DNA of 62,362 bases from Nitrosomonas sp. Nm34. Its GTDB lineage: Bacteria; Pseudomonadota; Gammaproteobacteria; Burkholderiales; Nitrosomonadaceae. Both the position numbers and the translations under genes were made by a program. The notes beneath the pieces are model-generated. The model saw nothing but the letters and a program-made list of their open reading frames with translations. It ran no database searches and was not told the origin of the DNA. Every line of letters begins with the position of its first letter. The stretch's first letter is position 1. Shown here piece by piece: positions 9,483-19,962 of this stretch. Location of the stretch: NCBI RefSeq assembly GCF_900113925.1, contig NZ_FORD01000019.1:1-62362 (forward strand), written 5' to 3'.

Positions 9483-11627
9483 ATGTCAGAGCTTTCATTG
9501 TCGAACTCTCATGTAATAATGCCTGAAGCTGAGTCATTATTTTTTGAGGTATCGAAATATTTTAAGCCTGAAGAACTAGCTTTACTCAAGGGTTCGTATT
9601 TTTTTAGTCAAGGGGCCCATTCTGGGCAATTCCGTATAACTGGGGAGCCTTATATTTCTCATCCTGTGGCGGTTGCTCATATCCTCAGTGAACTCCATCT
9701 AGATGTCATTACGCTTGCTGCTGCATTATTACATGATGTGGTTGAAGATACGGCTATCTCCAAGGAAGAAATCGGTGAAAGATTCGGCCTATCAGTTGCA
9801 GAGCTGGTAGATGGTGTCTCAAAATTAAAGAAGATTGAATTCCAGACCAAAGCTGATGCTCAAGCTGAAAATTTCCGCAAGATGTTATTAGCTATGGCGC
9901 AGGATGTAAGGGTTATCCTTATTAAACTGGCTGACCGCTTACACAATATGCGTACGCTGGAAGTTTTGCGTCCTGACAAGCAGCGTCGCATCGCACGGGA
10001 AACTTTGGAGATATATGCTCCTATTGCTCATCGGTTGGGTCTGAATAGCATTTACCAGGAATTGCTGGAACTTGGCTTTCGTTATTTTTACCCTAATCGT
10101 TACAAAGTGCTGGTAAAAGCCACTAAAGCAGCCCGTGGCAATCGTCGCGAAATAGTGGGCAAAATCCTGGATGCGATAAAAAACCGGCTTAAAGATGCAG
10201 GGTTAGATGCAATCGTAACTGGAAGGGAGAAGCATCTTTATAGCATCTATAAAAAAATGAGCGAGAAGCATCTGAGCTTCTCGGAAGTACTGGATATTTA
10301 TGGTTTTCGTGTATTGGTAAAAGATATTGCTTCATGTTATGTAGCATTAGGCGCCTTACATAGTTTATATAAACCCATTCCTGGTAAATTTAAGGATTAT
10401 ATTGCGATTCCTAAGCTTAACGGCTATCAATCGCTGCATAATACTTTGCTGGGGCCTTATGGATTGCCAATAGAAATACAAATTCGAACCTATGAGATGC
10501 ATCGGATTGCTGAAATGGGTGTAGCTTCCCATTGGCTCTATAAAAGCAATGGTGCAGAGGTAAATGAGCTGCATCTAAAAACCAATCAATGGTTAAAAAG
10601 CTTGCTGGAAACATTAAGCGATTCCTCCGATTCAATTGAATTTCTGGAGCACCTCAAGGTCGATCTGTTTCCTGGTGAAGTCTATGTGTTTACGCCACAA
10701 GGAAAAATACTTGAGTTACCAAGAGGCTCTACCGCAGTGGATTTTGCTTATGCGATACATACCGATGTAGGTAATTGCTGTGTTGCAGCTAAAATTAACG
10801 GGGAAAATATACCCTTGCGCACTGAATTAATGAATGGTGATCGTGTTGAGATTATAACTGCACCCTATGCTAATCCTAATCCTGCTTGGCTTTCTTATGT
10901 TGCTACCGCAAGGGCGCGTTCAAGTATTCGTTATTTTCTTAGAAACATTCAATATGAAGAGTCAGTAAGGTTAGGTGAGCGTTTACTCAATCAGGCTTTA
11001 TCCTCATTTGGTATCAACCCTGATGCTATCACTGACATACAATGGGAAAGACTTGTCAAGGACAGCGGTGCCAAGTCAAAAAAAGCCTTTCTTGCCGATA
11101 TCACTTTAGGAAAACAACTGTCGGCTGTTATTGCTAAACGTTTAGTCGTACCTGGAGAATCCATATCTGAAGTGACTAGTGCCAGTCATCCCGTTGTGAT
11201 TCTTGGCACGGAAGGTATGACAGTACAGTTTGCTCGATGCTGTTATCCCCTTCCTGGGGATACAATCGTTGGGCTGATTAAAAAAGATCAGGGATTAGTG
11301 ATTCATGTGCATGATTGCCCTGTTGTGATGAGAATTCAGAAAAAATCTGAGAATGTATTGGATGTGGCGTGGGGCAAAGAGATCGCCAGAACTTTTGAAG
11401 TAGGCATTAACATGACAGCGGTCAATCAACGTGGTGTGCTTGCTCGAATTGCTGCAGAAATTGCCAGAGCAGATTCGAATATCGATGATGTCACTATGGA
11501 AAGTGATAAAGATTACACCACGATGCAATTCATTCTACAGGCGAGAAATCGTCAGCATCTTGCTCAAATCATGCGAGGGTTGAGGCATATTCAAGAAGTT
11601 GTGAAACTCGGTCGAGCGAAGAATTAG
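9483..11627 (+). CDS. spoT: bifunctional (p)ppGpp synthetase/hydrolase
   Basis: This Rel/Spo protein of about 714 residues makes and degrades the stringent-response alarmone. The N-terminal HD hydrolase domain keeps its metal site (LLHDVVEDT, about residues 82-90). The synthetase domain has YGFRVLV and KDYIAIPKLNGYQSLH. A TGS domain follows (VYVFTPQGKILELPRG), and a C-terminal ACT domain ends the chain. Because the HD motif is intact the protein is expected to be bifunctional like SpoT, not a RelA-type synthetase only. ATG 9483 is preferred over an upstream TTG at 9468. Its position after rpoZ is the conserved one. Confidence 0.94.
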   Translation: MSELSLSNSHVIMPEAESLFFEVSKYFKPEELALLKGSYFFSQGAHSGQFRITGEPYISHPVAVAHILSELHLDVITLAAALLHDVVEDTAISKEEIGERFGLSVAELVDGVSKLKKIEFQTKADAQAENFRKMLLAMAQDVRVILIKLADRLHNMRTLEVLRPDKQRRIARETLEIYAPIAHRLGLNSIYQELLELGFRYFYPNRYKVLVKATKAARGNRREIVGKILDAIKNRLKDAGLDAIVTGREKHLYSIYKKMSEKHLSFSEVLDIYGFRVLVKDIASCYVALGALHSLYKPIPGKFKDYIAIPKLNGYQSLHNTLLGPYGLPIEIQIRTYEMHRIAEMGVASHWLYKSNGAEVNELHLKTNQWLKSLLETLSDSSDSIEFLEHLKVDLFPGEVYVFTPQGKILELPRGSTAVDFAYAIHTDVGNCCVAAKINGENIPLRTELMNGDRVEIITAPYANPNPAWLSYVATARARSSIRYFLRNIQYEESVRLGERLLNQALSSFGINPDAITDIQWERLVKDSGAKSKKAFLADITLGKQLSAVIAKRLVVPGESISEVTSASHPVVILGTEGMTVQFARCCYPLPGDTIVGLIKKDQGLVIHVHDCPVVMRIQKKSENVLDVAWGKEIARTFEVGINMTAVNQRGVLARIAAEIARADSNIDDVTMESDKDYTTMQFILQARNRQHLAQIMRGLRHIQEVVKLGRAKN

Positions 11628-11780
11628 GTGTTTTTTATTATTTTAAAAGCTCAGTAGGTAACCATTCTATAATGATGTGTGGGATAATTTAACTTCTAAG
11701 AATCAGTTGGGCAGGATAGAGCGGGGAGTGATCTAAATGTAAATTAAGATATGATGAGGCCGGTAGGATTACTTCCTATA

Positions 11781-11884
11781 ATTCTATTTCTAAATCAAAA
11801 CTGACTTTGTCGGCTTCATCTTGCTGGATTATGGATACTGTCTGCGGCTTACCTTCATGTCATGTTTGTTTTGTGAAAGGGAAT
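11781..11884 (+). repeat. ~100-bp palindromic dispersed repeat, copy A
   Basis: The copy runs from ATTCTATTTCTAAATC to AAAGGGAAT and has the family's inner blocks CTGACTTTGTCGGC and TACTGTCTGCGGC. It lies in the 410-bp gap between spoT and dsbA, which converge here. Nothing else is recognisable in that gap. Confidence 0.85.
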
Positions 11885-12037
11885 AGCAAAGAGCAAGACC
11901 GCATTTGTACCTGGTGCAATATAGGATGTGTCTTATAGCGGCCTTAATATTCTGGTGAGTGAGAAAATTTCAAAAAACATATATAAGTCACATGGATTCA
12001 GTTTTTCAATAAAATAGTAAACGAGATGCTTTCAGGT

Positions 12038-12679
12038 TTAATTCAAGGCTCGCTCTTTCCGCACTTTATCGATTAATTCATTCAATACCTGAATCGTGTC
12101 GCGCGGTGTGCCGCTCATTTTTCCACTCGTGATATATTTTCCTTCTACTACTAAAGCTGGTACACCGGTTAATTTATATTGCCTTATCATTTGTGAAACC
12201 TTGGCAACCTGGTTTTGAACGGAAAATGAATTATAGGCATTGATAAATTTTGCGCGCTCAATTCCTTGTTTCTCAATCCAATCAAATAGTACAGCTTCCT
12301 TTGATAAATCAATTTTGTCACGATGAATCGCTTTGTACACCTTATCGTGAAGTTCTCTTGTAATACCTAACGCTTCCATTGCATAGAAAGTTTTGGCTGC
12401 AGGCGTCCAATTAGCACGGAAAATGGCGGGAACATATCGGAATATTACATCCTTGGGCGCATTCTTGCGCCAATTATCGATATGTGGATGTAATTCATAG
12501 CAATGTGGGCAGCCGTACCAGAAAAACTCAATGACCTCAATGCTTCGTTGATCTTCGGTTGGCTGAGGAGTTGCGAGAACAATATAATCGCGCCCTTCAA
12601 TGATTTCTGCCTGCGCAAGCAATATCCCTGAGAAATTAAGAGTAATGAAGACTATAAAAAATTTAAATAATTTATTCAT
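12038..12679 (-). CDS. dsbA: thiol:disulfide interchange protein DsbA
   Basis: This 213-residue precursor has a signal peptide of about 24 residues and the active site CPHC at C57 to C60 in FFWYGCPHCYELHP, which is the DsbA form of the motif. The cis-proline loop appears as TGVPALVV. The enzyme introduces disulfide bonds into exported proteins in the periplasm and is reoxidised by DsbB. It is the last of three minus-strand genes, argS-SPOR-dsbA, separated by gaps of 30 and 72 bp. The same order occurs in other betaproteobacteria. Confidence 0.94.
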   Translation of the reverse strand: MNKLFKFFIVFITLNFSGILLAQAEIIEGRDYIVLATPQPTEDQRSIEVIEFFWYGCPHCYELHPHIDNWRKNAPKDVIFRYVPAIFRANWTPAAKTFYAMEALGITRELHDKVYKAIHRDKIDLSKEAVLFDWIEKQGIERAKFINAYNSFSVQNQVAKVSQMIRQYKLTGVPALVVEGKYITSGKMSGTPRDTIQVLNELIDKVRKERALN

Positions 12680-12751
12680 ATTTTATTGTGCTCTTCTATA
12701 AATTGTTTAGCTAACGATTATCGAGTCATAAAATTTACTGAATCATGATGG

Positions 12752-13363
12752 TTATGGCGTTTTCTTAGGAACTCTGACAAAGCTGGCTTCTATTCCATTT
12801 TCATGTAATGAGCTTCGTATTTGATCAATCTCGGTGATTTTTGCATAAGGACCTATACGTACTCTATATCGTGTGCCTTTATCAGAAGATTCTGCTGTTT
12901 GAACAGAAGCAATGACGCCGAGTAATGCCAGTTCTGCTTTCATTCTTTCCGCATCACCTGGATTCTTGTACGAACCAATCTGTAGGAAATAATCACTTGC
13001 CGAACTCGCGTCATTTGTTACGGCAGGTAGTGATTGCCGCTTCCCTTGATTGAAGGGTTCTTCGGCTGAAGACTCATCTATACCTGGAAGTATATTATAG
13101 AAATCAAAACGAGGCTTGTTTGCATTGACCTGCTCAGTTTCCTTGTGAGTACTACTATTTTGTGAATTTTTAGCAATACTTTCCTGAGGCTTAGTTTTGG
13201 CTGATTTTTCTTCAGTTAGGAACGGGCTTGGAGCTTGATTGATGAGTGTCCATACGCCTATTGCGCTTGCTATGCCAAGTGCATATCCGATAAAGAGTCC
13301 TAGAATAAGTGAACCACTACTTTTTGCGGTTGCCATACCCTTGGATTTGTAGTCTCTGCTCAT
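12752..13363 (-). CDS. SPOR-domain membrane protein (FtsN-like)
   Basis: The 203-residue protein has a short basic cytoplasmic start, one membrane helix (about residues 17-39), a low-complexity linker rich in Lys, Gln and Ser, and a C-terminal SPOR domain of about 75 residues (YFLQIGSYKNPGDAERMKAEL and a final VRIGPYAKITEID strand). SPOR domains bind denuded septal peptidoglycan, so a cell-division or envelope role like that of FtsN is likely. It lies between argS and dsbA on the same strand, the usual place for this gene in the group. Confidence 0.85.
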   Translation of the reverse strand: MSRDYKSKGMATAKSSGSLILGLFIGYALGIASAIGVWTLINQAPSPFLTEEKSAKTKPQESIAKNSQNSSTHKETEQVNANKPRFDFYNILPGIDESSAEEPFNQGKRQSLPAVTNDASSASDYFLQIGSYKNPGDAERMKAELALLGVIASVQTAESSDKGTRYRVRIGPYAKITEIDQIRSSLHENGIEASFVRVPKKTP

Positions 13364-13392
13364 GAAAATTCCTATACTATATATGATTTCTA

Positions 13393-15144
13393 TTACATTT
13401 TGCTGGGAGCGGTTACACCTAATAATTTCAACCCATTTGCCAGAACCTGCTTAATCGCTGCAATTAATGCTAGTCTCGCCAATTTAACTGATTCTTCTAA
13501 CACGAGAAAACGAGTCGAATTATAATAACTATGAAATTCGCTAGCTAATTCCTTAAGATAAAAGGCAATCAGGTGAGGAGCGTGTTCCCTTCCTGCTGCT
13601 TCGACTATATCCGGGTAATCGATCAATTTTTGTATAAGCATCAGCTCCGGCTGGCTCGTCAACAAATCGGTATCCACAGTCGAGAGTGTGGTTTCATTTT
13701 CCCCCCATTGAGTGAGTACACTATTGATGCGTGCATGAGCATATTGAACGTAATATACTGGATTATCAGCGGATTGTGATTTTGCAAGATCCAAGTCAAA
13801 GTCTAAATGTTGATCGCTTTTACGTAATACATAAAAGAATCGCGCCGCATCATTGCCTACTTCTTGGCGTAATTCCCGTAGTGAAACAAATTCTCCAGAA
13901 CGGGTAGACATAGACACTTTTTTTCCATTCCGATAGAGCACAGCAAATTGAACCAAAGCAATCTCAAGTTTGTCGGGATCAAGCGCCAATGCTTCGATTG
14001 CGCCTTTTACTCGTGCGATATAACCATGATGATCTGCTCCCCACACATTGATGATATGGGCAAAATGGCGTTCAAATTTGTTAAGATGATAGGCTATATC
14101 GGAAGCAAAATAAGTGTATTGCCCATTTTCGCGTTGTACTACCCGATCTTTTTCATCCCCAAAATAAGTAGAGCGAAACCAAGTAGCCCCGTCTTGCTTA
14201 TACAAAGTATGTTTTTCATCAAGTAATTGAATGGCACGTGCTACCATGCCGCTATCAAACAGCGACTGTTCTGAAAACCAGGTATCAAACTCCACGCCAA
14301 ACTCCATTAAATCATTGCGACAATCACCCAATTGTTCAGTCAGCACAAAATTGTGAATATAAACGTAATCTTCTCCTAACGTCTGTTTTGCGATAGCAAT
14401 CAACTTGTCTAAATGCTCATCAGCATCAAGTCTTGTTTCAATTTGGGTGAGTTCCTGCAGAATCGAATTAGCTTGGTGTACATAGCAATTATCATGCGCC
14501 TCATGAATTAGCTTGGCCATGTCAGCCACATATTTGCCCTGATAAGCATTTTCCGGGAAAGGGAAGGTATACCCGCAGAGCTCAAGGTAACGTAGCCAGG
14601 TTGAGAGTGCTAATATATCCATCTGTCTACCCGCATCATTCACATAATACTCTCGAGTGACAGAATAACCATTAGCCACCATAATATTTGCCAAGCTGGC
14701 ACCATAGGCTGCACCACGGCCATGCCCAACATGTAGAGGTCCAGTAGGATTGGCAGAAACAAACTCAATTTGAATTTTTTCCCCTTTTCCTGAATTATTA
14801 TGGCCAAATTTATCGCCCTGTAATAACACACCGGATAAAAACTGCTGTTTTGCTGAAATTTTCAAGAAGAGATTGATAAATCCATTGCCGGCAATTTCAG
14901 CTTTTTCTAAATAAGGTGAATCAGGTAATGCACCAATAAGTGCTGTTGCGATTTCACGTGGGTTTTTGTGCAAATACCTGCTTAATTGCATTGCCAGATT
15001 ACTGGAATAATCGCCATGATTAGCTTGCTTGGGGCGTGCTAATTCAATATTAATTTCATAATTTTGAGGAAGAATCTTTTGGGTAGCCAGAAGCAGTAAT
15101 TGGGAAAGATGGGTTTTATAATTACATTGAGTTGATACTGTCAT
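13393..15144 (-). CDS. argS: arginyl-tRNA synthetase
   Basis: This 583-residue class I aminoacyl-tRNA synthetase charges tRNA-Arg. The HIGH-type motif is HVGHGRGAAYG after SANPTGP, and the second signature is KVSMSTRSG, the variant form without the canonical second lysine that most ArgS proteins have. A C-terminal DALR-type anticodon-binding domain follows (YVQYAHARINSVL to the end). Length is normal. It is the first gene of the argS-SPOR-dsbA run on the minus strand. Confidence 0.96.
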   Translation of the reverse strand: MTVSTQCNYKTHLSQLLLLATQKILPQNYEINIELARPKQANHGDYSSNLAMQLSRYLHKNPREIATALIGALPDSPYLEKAEIAGNGFINLFLKISAKQQFLSGVLLQGDKFGHNNSGKGEKIQIEFVSANPTGPLHVGHGRGAAYGASLANIMVANGYSVTREYYVNDAGRQMDILALSTWLRYLELCGYTFPFPENAYQGKYVADMAKLIHEAHDNCYVHQANSILQELTQIETRLDADEHLDKLIAIAKQTLGEDYVYIHNFVLTEQLGDCRNDLMEFGVEFDTWFSEQSLFDSGMVARAIQLLDEKHTLYKQDGATWFRSTYFGDEKDRVVQRENGQYTYFASDIAYHLNKFERHFAHIINVWGADHHGYIARVKGAIEALALDPDKLEIALVQFAVLYRNGKKVSMSTRSGEFVSLRELRQEVGNDAARFFYVLRKSDQHLDFDLDLAKSQSADNPVYYVQYAHARINSVLTQWGENETTLSTVDTDLLTSQPELMLIQKLIDYPDIVEAAGREHAPHLIAFYLKELASEFHSYYNSTRFLVLEESVKLARLALIAAIKQVLANGLKLLGVTAPSKM

Positions 15145-15250
15145 AATAAGAAAATCAATTTAATAAGGCGCTATTATAACGAGGAAGAGATAAGCTAAGT
15201 CTATCGTATAAGTGGTTGATGCCCTAGGCACAGTCACTATTATATTTAAA

Positions 15251-15430
15251 GGTGCCTCTAAAATTCATATTTGCGAGCATCCGCTTCGCGGATAGCCTGT
15301 TTACCCCGCCTCGTCACCATACTTCGTGGTTTACAAAAAAATGTTTTCTTACCTATCAGTTATAGGCTGCGTCAACATTTTTTGTTCTCGCCTTGTCTTG
15401 TTTAGAATTTTTTGAATTTTTAGAGGCGCC
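15251..15430. mobile_element. MITE-like element with 17-18 bp terminal inverted repeats
   Basis: The left end GGTGCCTCTAAAATTCA (15251-15267) and the right end TGAATTTTTAGAGGCGCC (15413-15430) are inverted repeats differing by one base and one gap. The 180 bp between them encode no protein. The interior holds a short palindrome, ATCCGCTTCGCGGAT. Such ends resemble those of IS5-type elements, so this may be a non-autonomous derivative. No convincing target duplication is seen. It fills most of the 386-bp gap between argS and the next gene. Confidence 0.6.
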
Positions 15431-15530
15431 CATAATTTGCTTGTCTCGTATTTTCTGGGTTTAGTGTTCGCTAGCAGGTTATAATGTATTGGGTTGTAAA
15501 TTTTGCTCGGAAAAAATAAAGGTTATAAGC

Positions 15531-16190
15531 ATGAATGATTCAATAGTCAATCAAGAAGCAGTAACACTAGATGATTGCATTCAGCATGTGAAAGTAGTGC
15601 TGGATGAACAGATCGCGCATATCAAAAGTAAAAGATATGATTTTGCTCCTCAATTCAAGGAGATGACCATTCAGCTTTATCTGGTTGGCGTGATGTGGCA
15701 GTTCTATGAAAAGCATGATTCTACAGAAATAGCTCGTGAGAAAGCATTCTCAACGCTATGCTCAATGATGATTAAGGATGGTATCAAACCTAAGCGAGCA
15801 CAAAAACAAGTAGATTTTCTCAAGAAAATATCTAAACTGGAAGATGGGGATGATGCTTTGGCGATAGCAATTGGTCATGAATCGTCGCCTGGAGATGAGA
15901 GTCTGGCGGAGGTTTTTGATCATTATGTTGATGAGATTGGAGTTTCTGGTTCTGTATGGCGGCATTATGATCTTGGAAAAAAAATCATATTATTTGGTGG
16001 ATTATTGGCGGGCTTTGCTGGAGTATGGTTTGTCACCATTTTTTTGCCTGAAAGCAGTGATATTTTTATTTTAGCTTTTGGTTTGCTGACAGCCTTTCTT
16101 TTTGTAGCTTCAGTATCTGTAATTGGACTACTGATTTATCGTATTAAATTCAAGAAAAGAAAACACCCAGACATACCTCCTGCCGCATAA
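15531..16190 (+). CDS. hypothetical membrane protein
   Basis: This 219-residue protein is not recognised. The first 140 residues are soluble, with alternating charged helices (VKVVLDEQIAHIKSKRYDF and KRAQKQVDFLKKISKLEDG). Two hydrophobic helices follow near residues 150-170 and 175-200, and a basic tail ends the chain. The likely topology is a cytoplasmic N-domain tethered to the inner membrane. ATG 15531 has an AAAGG upstream and suits the sequence better than an earlier TTG at 15489. It stands alone between the MITE-like element and folD. Confidence 0.7.
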   Translation: MNDSIVNQEAVTLDDCIQHVKVVLDEQIAHIKSKRYDFAPQFKEMTIQLYLVGVMWQFYEKHDSTEIAREKAFSTLCSMMIKDGIKPKRAQKQVDFLKKISKLEDGDDALAIAIGHESSPGDESLAEVFDHYVDEIGVSGSVWRHYDLGKKIILFGGLLAGFAGVWFVTIFLPESSDIFILAFGLLTAFLFVASVSVIGLLIYRIKFKKRKHPDIPPAA

Positions 16191-16305
16191 TAAATGCAGT
16201 TTAAAGGTGGATGTTGCTGTGATACATACATGTGGTAATGATAGTTGGAACCTGAAAAGATCTTTTTTGTGCAATTATTTAATTTAGCCTATTTCTTGCA
16301 AAGTA

Positions 16306-17163
16306 ATGAGTGCTGATATCATTGATGGCAATACTATAGCGCGTAAAATCCGTGCAGAATTAAAAATACGTGCTGAGAATCTTGCAAAAGAGGGTATACA
16401 GCCGGGCTTGGCTGTTATTCTAGTAGGCGATGATCCAGCTTCTGGTATTTATGTGCGTAACAAGGCCAAAGCCTGTAGAGAATCAGGAATTCGCTCTGAG
16501 GTGTACAATTTTCCTGGTAAAACGTCTCAAGAAACCGTGCTCCAGCAGATCCATGCATTAAATGCAAATCCTGAGATTCACGGCATTTTAGTGCAGCTAC
16601 CTTTGCCACAACATTTTGAAAGTCATCGAATCATTGCTGCTATCGCGATTGAGAAAGATGTGGATGGATTCCATCCTTGTAACGTCGGTGCACTCGTAAC
16701 GGGCAATGCTTTATTTTTTCCTTGTACCCCTTATGGTGTCATGATGATGTTAAAAGAGCACGAAGTATTAATCGAAGGGCGGCATGCTGTGGTTGTAGGG
16801 CGCAGTAATATTGTGGGTAAGCCAATGTCATTAATGCTTCTGGCGAAAGGAGCTACCGTCACCATTTGTAGTTCTAAAACAAGAAACTTGTCTGAACACA
16901 CTCGCAACGCAGATATTTTAGTCGTGGCTACCGGGAGACCACGTATGATTACGGCTGAAATGGTTAAGTCGGGCGCAACTATAATTGATGTTGGGATTAA
17001 CCGCGTGGAGGATGGGACACTATGCGGAGATGTGGATTTTATGTCGATAAAGGAAAAAGCTGGCTATATTACACCTGTTCCTGGAGGAGTTGGACCGATG
17101 ACGATTACCATGTTAATGAGTAATACCATTGAAGCGGCTGAGCGCGCTAGGGCGGCTATGTGA
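16306..17163 (+). CDS. folD: bifunctional methylenetetrahydrofolate dehydrogenase/cyclohydrolase
   Basis: The 285-residue enzyme interconverts 5,10-methylene-THF, methenyl-THF and 10-formyl-THF in one-carbon metabolism. Recognisable blocks are [18 protein letters not shown], which contains the catalytic Tyr and Lys, GILVQLPLP, the NADP-binding [14 protein letters not shown], and the C-terminal [11 protein letters not shown]. Length is standard. It is followed by aceE after 61 bp on the same strand, so the two may share a transcript. Confidence 0.96.
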   Translation: MSADIIDGNTIARKIRAELKIRAENLAKEGIQPGLAVILVGDDPASGIYVRNKAKACRESGIRSEVYNFPGKTSQETVLQQIHALNANPEIHGILVQLPLPQHFESHRIIAAIAIEKDVDGFHPCNVGALVTGNALFFPCTPYGVMMMLKEHEVLIEGRHAVVVGRSNIVGKPMSLMLLAKGATVTICSSKTRNLSEHTRNADILVVATGRPRMITAEMVKSGATIIDVGINRVEDGTLCGDVDFMSIKEKAGYITPVPGGVGPMTITMLMSNTIEAAERARAAM

Positions 17164-17224
17164 TTTTTGTCTAAAATTGACCAGTATATTATTACCAAAC
17201 TGAAAGACGGAGCTGCAATTCAAT

Positions 17225-19882
17225 ATGAATTCACAAGATATTGATCCACAGGAAACACAGGAATGGCTGGAGGCATTGGAATCTGTTCTTACCAATGAAG
17301 GAGCAGAGCGAGCACATTACTTATTGGAAAAATTAGTTGAAAAAGCGCGGCGTTCTGGCGCATATCTTCCTTATAGTGCTAATACGGCTTATATCAACAC
17401 CATTCCGGTGGGTAAAGAGGAGCGTTCGCCGGGTGATCACGCCATAGAGCATCGTATTCGTTCTTATGTACGCTGGAATGCGCTGGCGATGGTCGCTCGC
17501 GCCAATCGAAATACCAATGTGGGAGGACATATCGCCAGTTTCGCCTCAGCGGCCACCCTATATGATGTTGGTTACAATCATTTCTGGCGAGCAGCGAGTA
17601 AGGAGAAGGGGGCTGATCTCGTCTATGTGCAGGGACATTCGTCGCCTGGAATTTATGCCTATGCATTTTTACTGGGAGTATTAACTGAGGAGTATCTTGA
17701 TAATTTTCGTCAGGAAATAGGGGGTAAAGGACTGTCATCCTATCCACATCCATGGCTGATGCCGGATTTCTGGAAATTCCCAACCGTATCAATGGGGTTG
17801 GGGCCGCACATGGCGATTTATCAGGCGCGCTTTATGAAATACTTGGGCAGTCGCCAATTAGCCGATACCGAGGGGCGTAAAGTCTGGGCTTTCACAGGTG
17901 ATGGTGAAATGGACGAGCCTGAGTCGCTAGGCGCCATTTCACTTGCTTCACGCGAAAAGCTTGATAACTTGATCTTTGTAGTGAACTGTAATCTTCAGCG
18001 CCTGGATGGCCCTGTCAGGGGCAATGGCAAAATCATACAGGAATTGGAAGCAACGTTTAGAGGGGCGGGCTGGAATGTGATCAAAGTCATTTGGGGTTCT
18101 TACTGGGATCCTCTTCTGGCAAAAGATACCAAAGGGCTTCTCCAGCAACGCATGATGGAATGTGTGGACGGCGAGTATCAGACTTTCAAAGCCCGAGATG
18201 GGGCTTATGTCAGAAAACATTTTTTTGGTAAATATCCTGAGTTACTCGAAATGGTTGCTAATATGTCAGACGATGATATTTGGCGACTAAATCGGGGCGG
18301 ACATGATCCGCACAAGGTTTATGCTGCCTATGCTGCTGCAGTCAAACATAAAGGTCAGCCTACCGTGATCCTTGCCAAGACTGTCAAGGGGTATGGAATG
18401 GGTGAGTCAGGCGAGGCACAGAACATCACTCATCAGCAGAAGAAAATGGGCACAACCTCACTCAAGGCATTTCGTGATCGATTTGGTTTGCCCGTCCCGG
18501 ATGACAAGATCGATGAGATTCCCTACCTTAAGTTTGATAAGGATTCGCCGGAATTTACTTATATGCAAGATCGACGTAAAGCCTTGGGTGGGTTTTTACA
18601 TCATCGTCAACGGAAGGCAGAAGCCTTGCAAATACCCTCTTTGTCAGCATTCGAGACCCTATTGAAAGGGGGAGGTGAAGGAAGAGAATCTTCTACTACG
18701 ATGGCATTTGTGCGTATTCTTAATATTCTGACCAAGGATAAAAATATCCGTAAACATATTGTTCCTATTGTCGCGGATGAGTCACGGACGTTTGGTATGG
18801 AAGGAATGTTCCGCCAACTCGGTATCTGGTCATCAGTAGGGCAGCTCTATATCCCCGAGGATGCTGATCAGCTTATGTTTTACAAAGAGGATAAGAATGG
18901 CCAGATTCTCCAGGAAGGCATCAATGAGGCTGGCGCTATGTCTTCCTGGATTGCAGCAGCCACAGCCTACAGCACCCATCATGTGCAGATGATTCCTTTT
19001 TATATTTTTTATTCCATGTTTGGCTTTCAGCGTGTGGGGGATCTTATTTGGGCTGCAGGTGATATGCGCTGTCGTGGTTTTCTGCTAGGTGGAACAGCTG
19101 GGCGAACCACATTGAACGGTGAAGGTCTGCAACATGAAGACGGCCATAGTCACCTTGCTGCTTCTACTATTCCCAACTGCATATCCTATGATCCTACTTA
19201 TGGCTATGAACTGGCGGTGATCGTCCAGGATGGCTTACGGCGTATGTATCAAGAGCAGGAAGATGTGTTCTATTATATTACTGTGATGAATGAAAATTAC
19301 GCTCAGCCTGATCTTCCTAAAGGAGTTGAGCAAGGAATATTGAAAGGAATTTATTTGCTGCGTGAAGGTGATAAGAATAATAAAGGTGCACGTATCCAGT
19401 TGCTTGGTTCAGGGACGATATTACGCGAAGTGATTGCGGCAGCAGACATTTTACAAAAGGACTATGGAGTGATTGCAGATATCTGGAGTGTCACCAGCTT
19501 TACTGAATTACGACGTGAGGCGTTGAGTATTGCGCGTTGGAATATGCTGCACCCGAATGAATCTGCTAGAGTGTCCTATGTAGAAAGTTGCCTGAAAGAT
19601 CGTGAAGGGCCTGTGGTGGCTGCCACTGATTACATGAAGATTTATGCGGATCAGATACGAGCATTTATACCAGGTCGCTATTGTGTGCTGGGTACAGATG
19701 GATTTGGGCGTTCTGACACACGTGAGAAACTCAGACATTTTTTTGAAGTGGATCGCTATTACATTACCGTTGCAGCATTGAATGTTCTGTCAGAAGAAGG
19801 TAAGGTCCCAGCAGAACAGGTTGCTCAGGCAATCAAGGCGTTCGGCATCAATCCGGATAAACCAGATCCCGTTACGCAATAA
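17225..19882 (+). CDS. aceE: pyruvate dehydrogenase E1 component (homodimeric type)
   Basis: This 885-residue thiamine diphosphate enzyme decarboxylates pyruvate and passes the acetyl group to the lipoyl arm of E2. It shows the E1p blocks NTAYINTIP, RWNALAMV, the ThDP motif GDGEMDEPESLG ending in the NCNLQRLDGP strand, and ADESRTFGMEGMFRQ. The length matches the homodimeric AceE of gram-negative bacteria. aceF follows after 80 bp. No E3 (lpd) gene follows aceF, so the dihydrolipoyl dehydrogenase must be encoded elsewhere. Confidence 0.96.
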   Translation: MNSQDIDPQETQEWLEALESVLTNEGAERAHYLLEKLVEKARRSGAYLPYSANTAYINTIPVGKEERSPGDHAIEHRIRSYVRWNALAMVARANRNTNVGGHIASFASAATLYDVGYNHFWRAASKEKGADLVYVQGHSSPGIYAYAFLLGVLTEEYLDNFRQEIGGKGLSSYPHPWLMPDFWKFPTVSMGLGPHMAIYQARFMKYLGSRQLADTEGRKVWAFTGDGEMDEPESLGAISLASREKLDNLIFVVNCNLQRLDGPVRGNGKIIQELEATFRGAGWNVIKVIWGSYWDPLLAKDTKGLLQQRMMECVDGEYQTFKARDGAYVRKHFFGKYPELLEMVANMSDDDIWRLNRGGHDPHKVYAAYAAAVKHKGQPTVILAKTVKGYGMGESGEAQNITHQQKKMGTTSLKAFRDRFGLPVPDDKIDEIPYLKFDKDSPEFTYMQDRRKALGGFLHHRQRKAEALQIPSLSAFETLLKGGGEGRESSTTMAFVRILNILTKDKNIRKHIVPIVADESRTFGMEGMFRQLGIWSSVGQLYIPEDADQLMFYKEDKNGQILQEGINEAGAMSSWIAAATAYSTHHVQMIPFYIFYSMFGFQRVGDLIWAAGDMRCRGFLLGGTAGRTTLNGEGLQHEDGHSHLAASTIPNCISYDPTYGYELAVIVQDGLRRMYQEQEDVFYYITVMNENYAQPDLPKGVEQGILKGIYLLREGDKNNKGARIQLLGSGTILREVIAAADILQKDYGVIADIWSVTSFTELRREALSIARWNMLHPNESARVSYVESCLKDREGPVVAATDYMKIYADQIRAFIPGRYCVLGTDGFGRSDTREKLRHFFEVDRYYITVAALNVLSEEGKVPAEQVAQAIKAFGINPDKPDPVTQ

Positions 19883-19962
19883 ACGGCGGGTATATTGATT
19901 GCCTACAGCATGGTGGTCTTTTGTTGCTCATTGATAGATTAAATGTAGATTGAGGATAGGGC

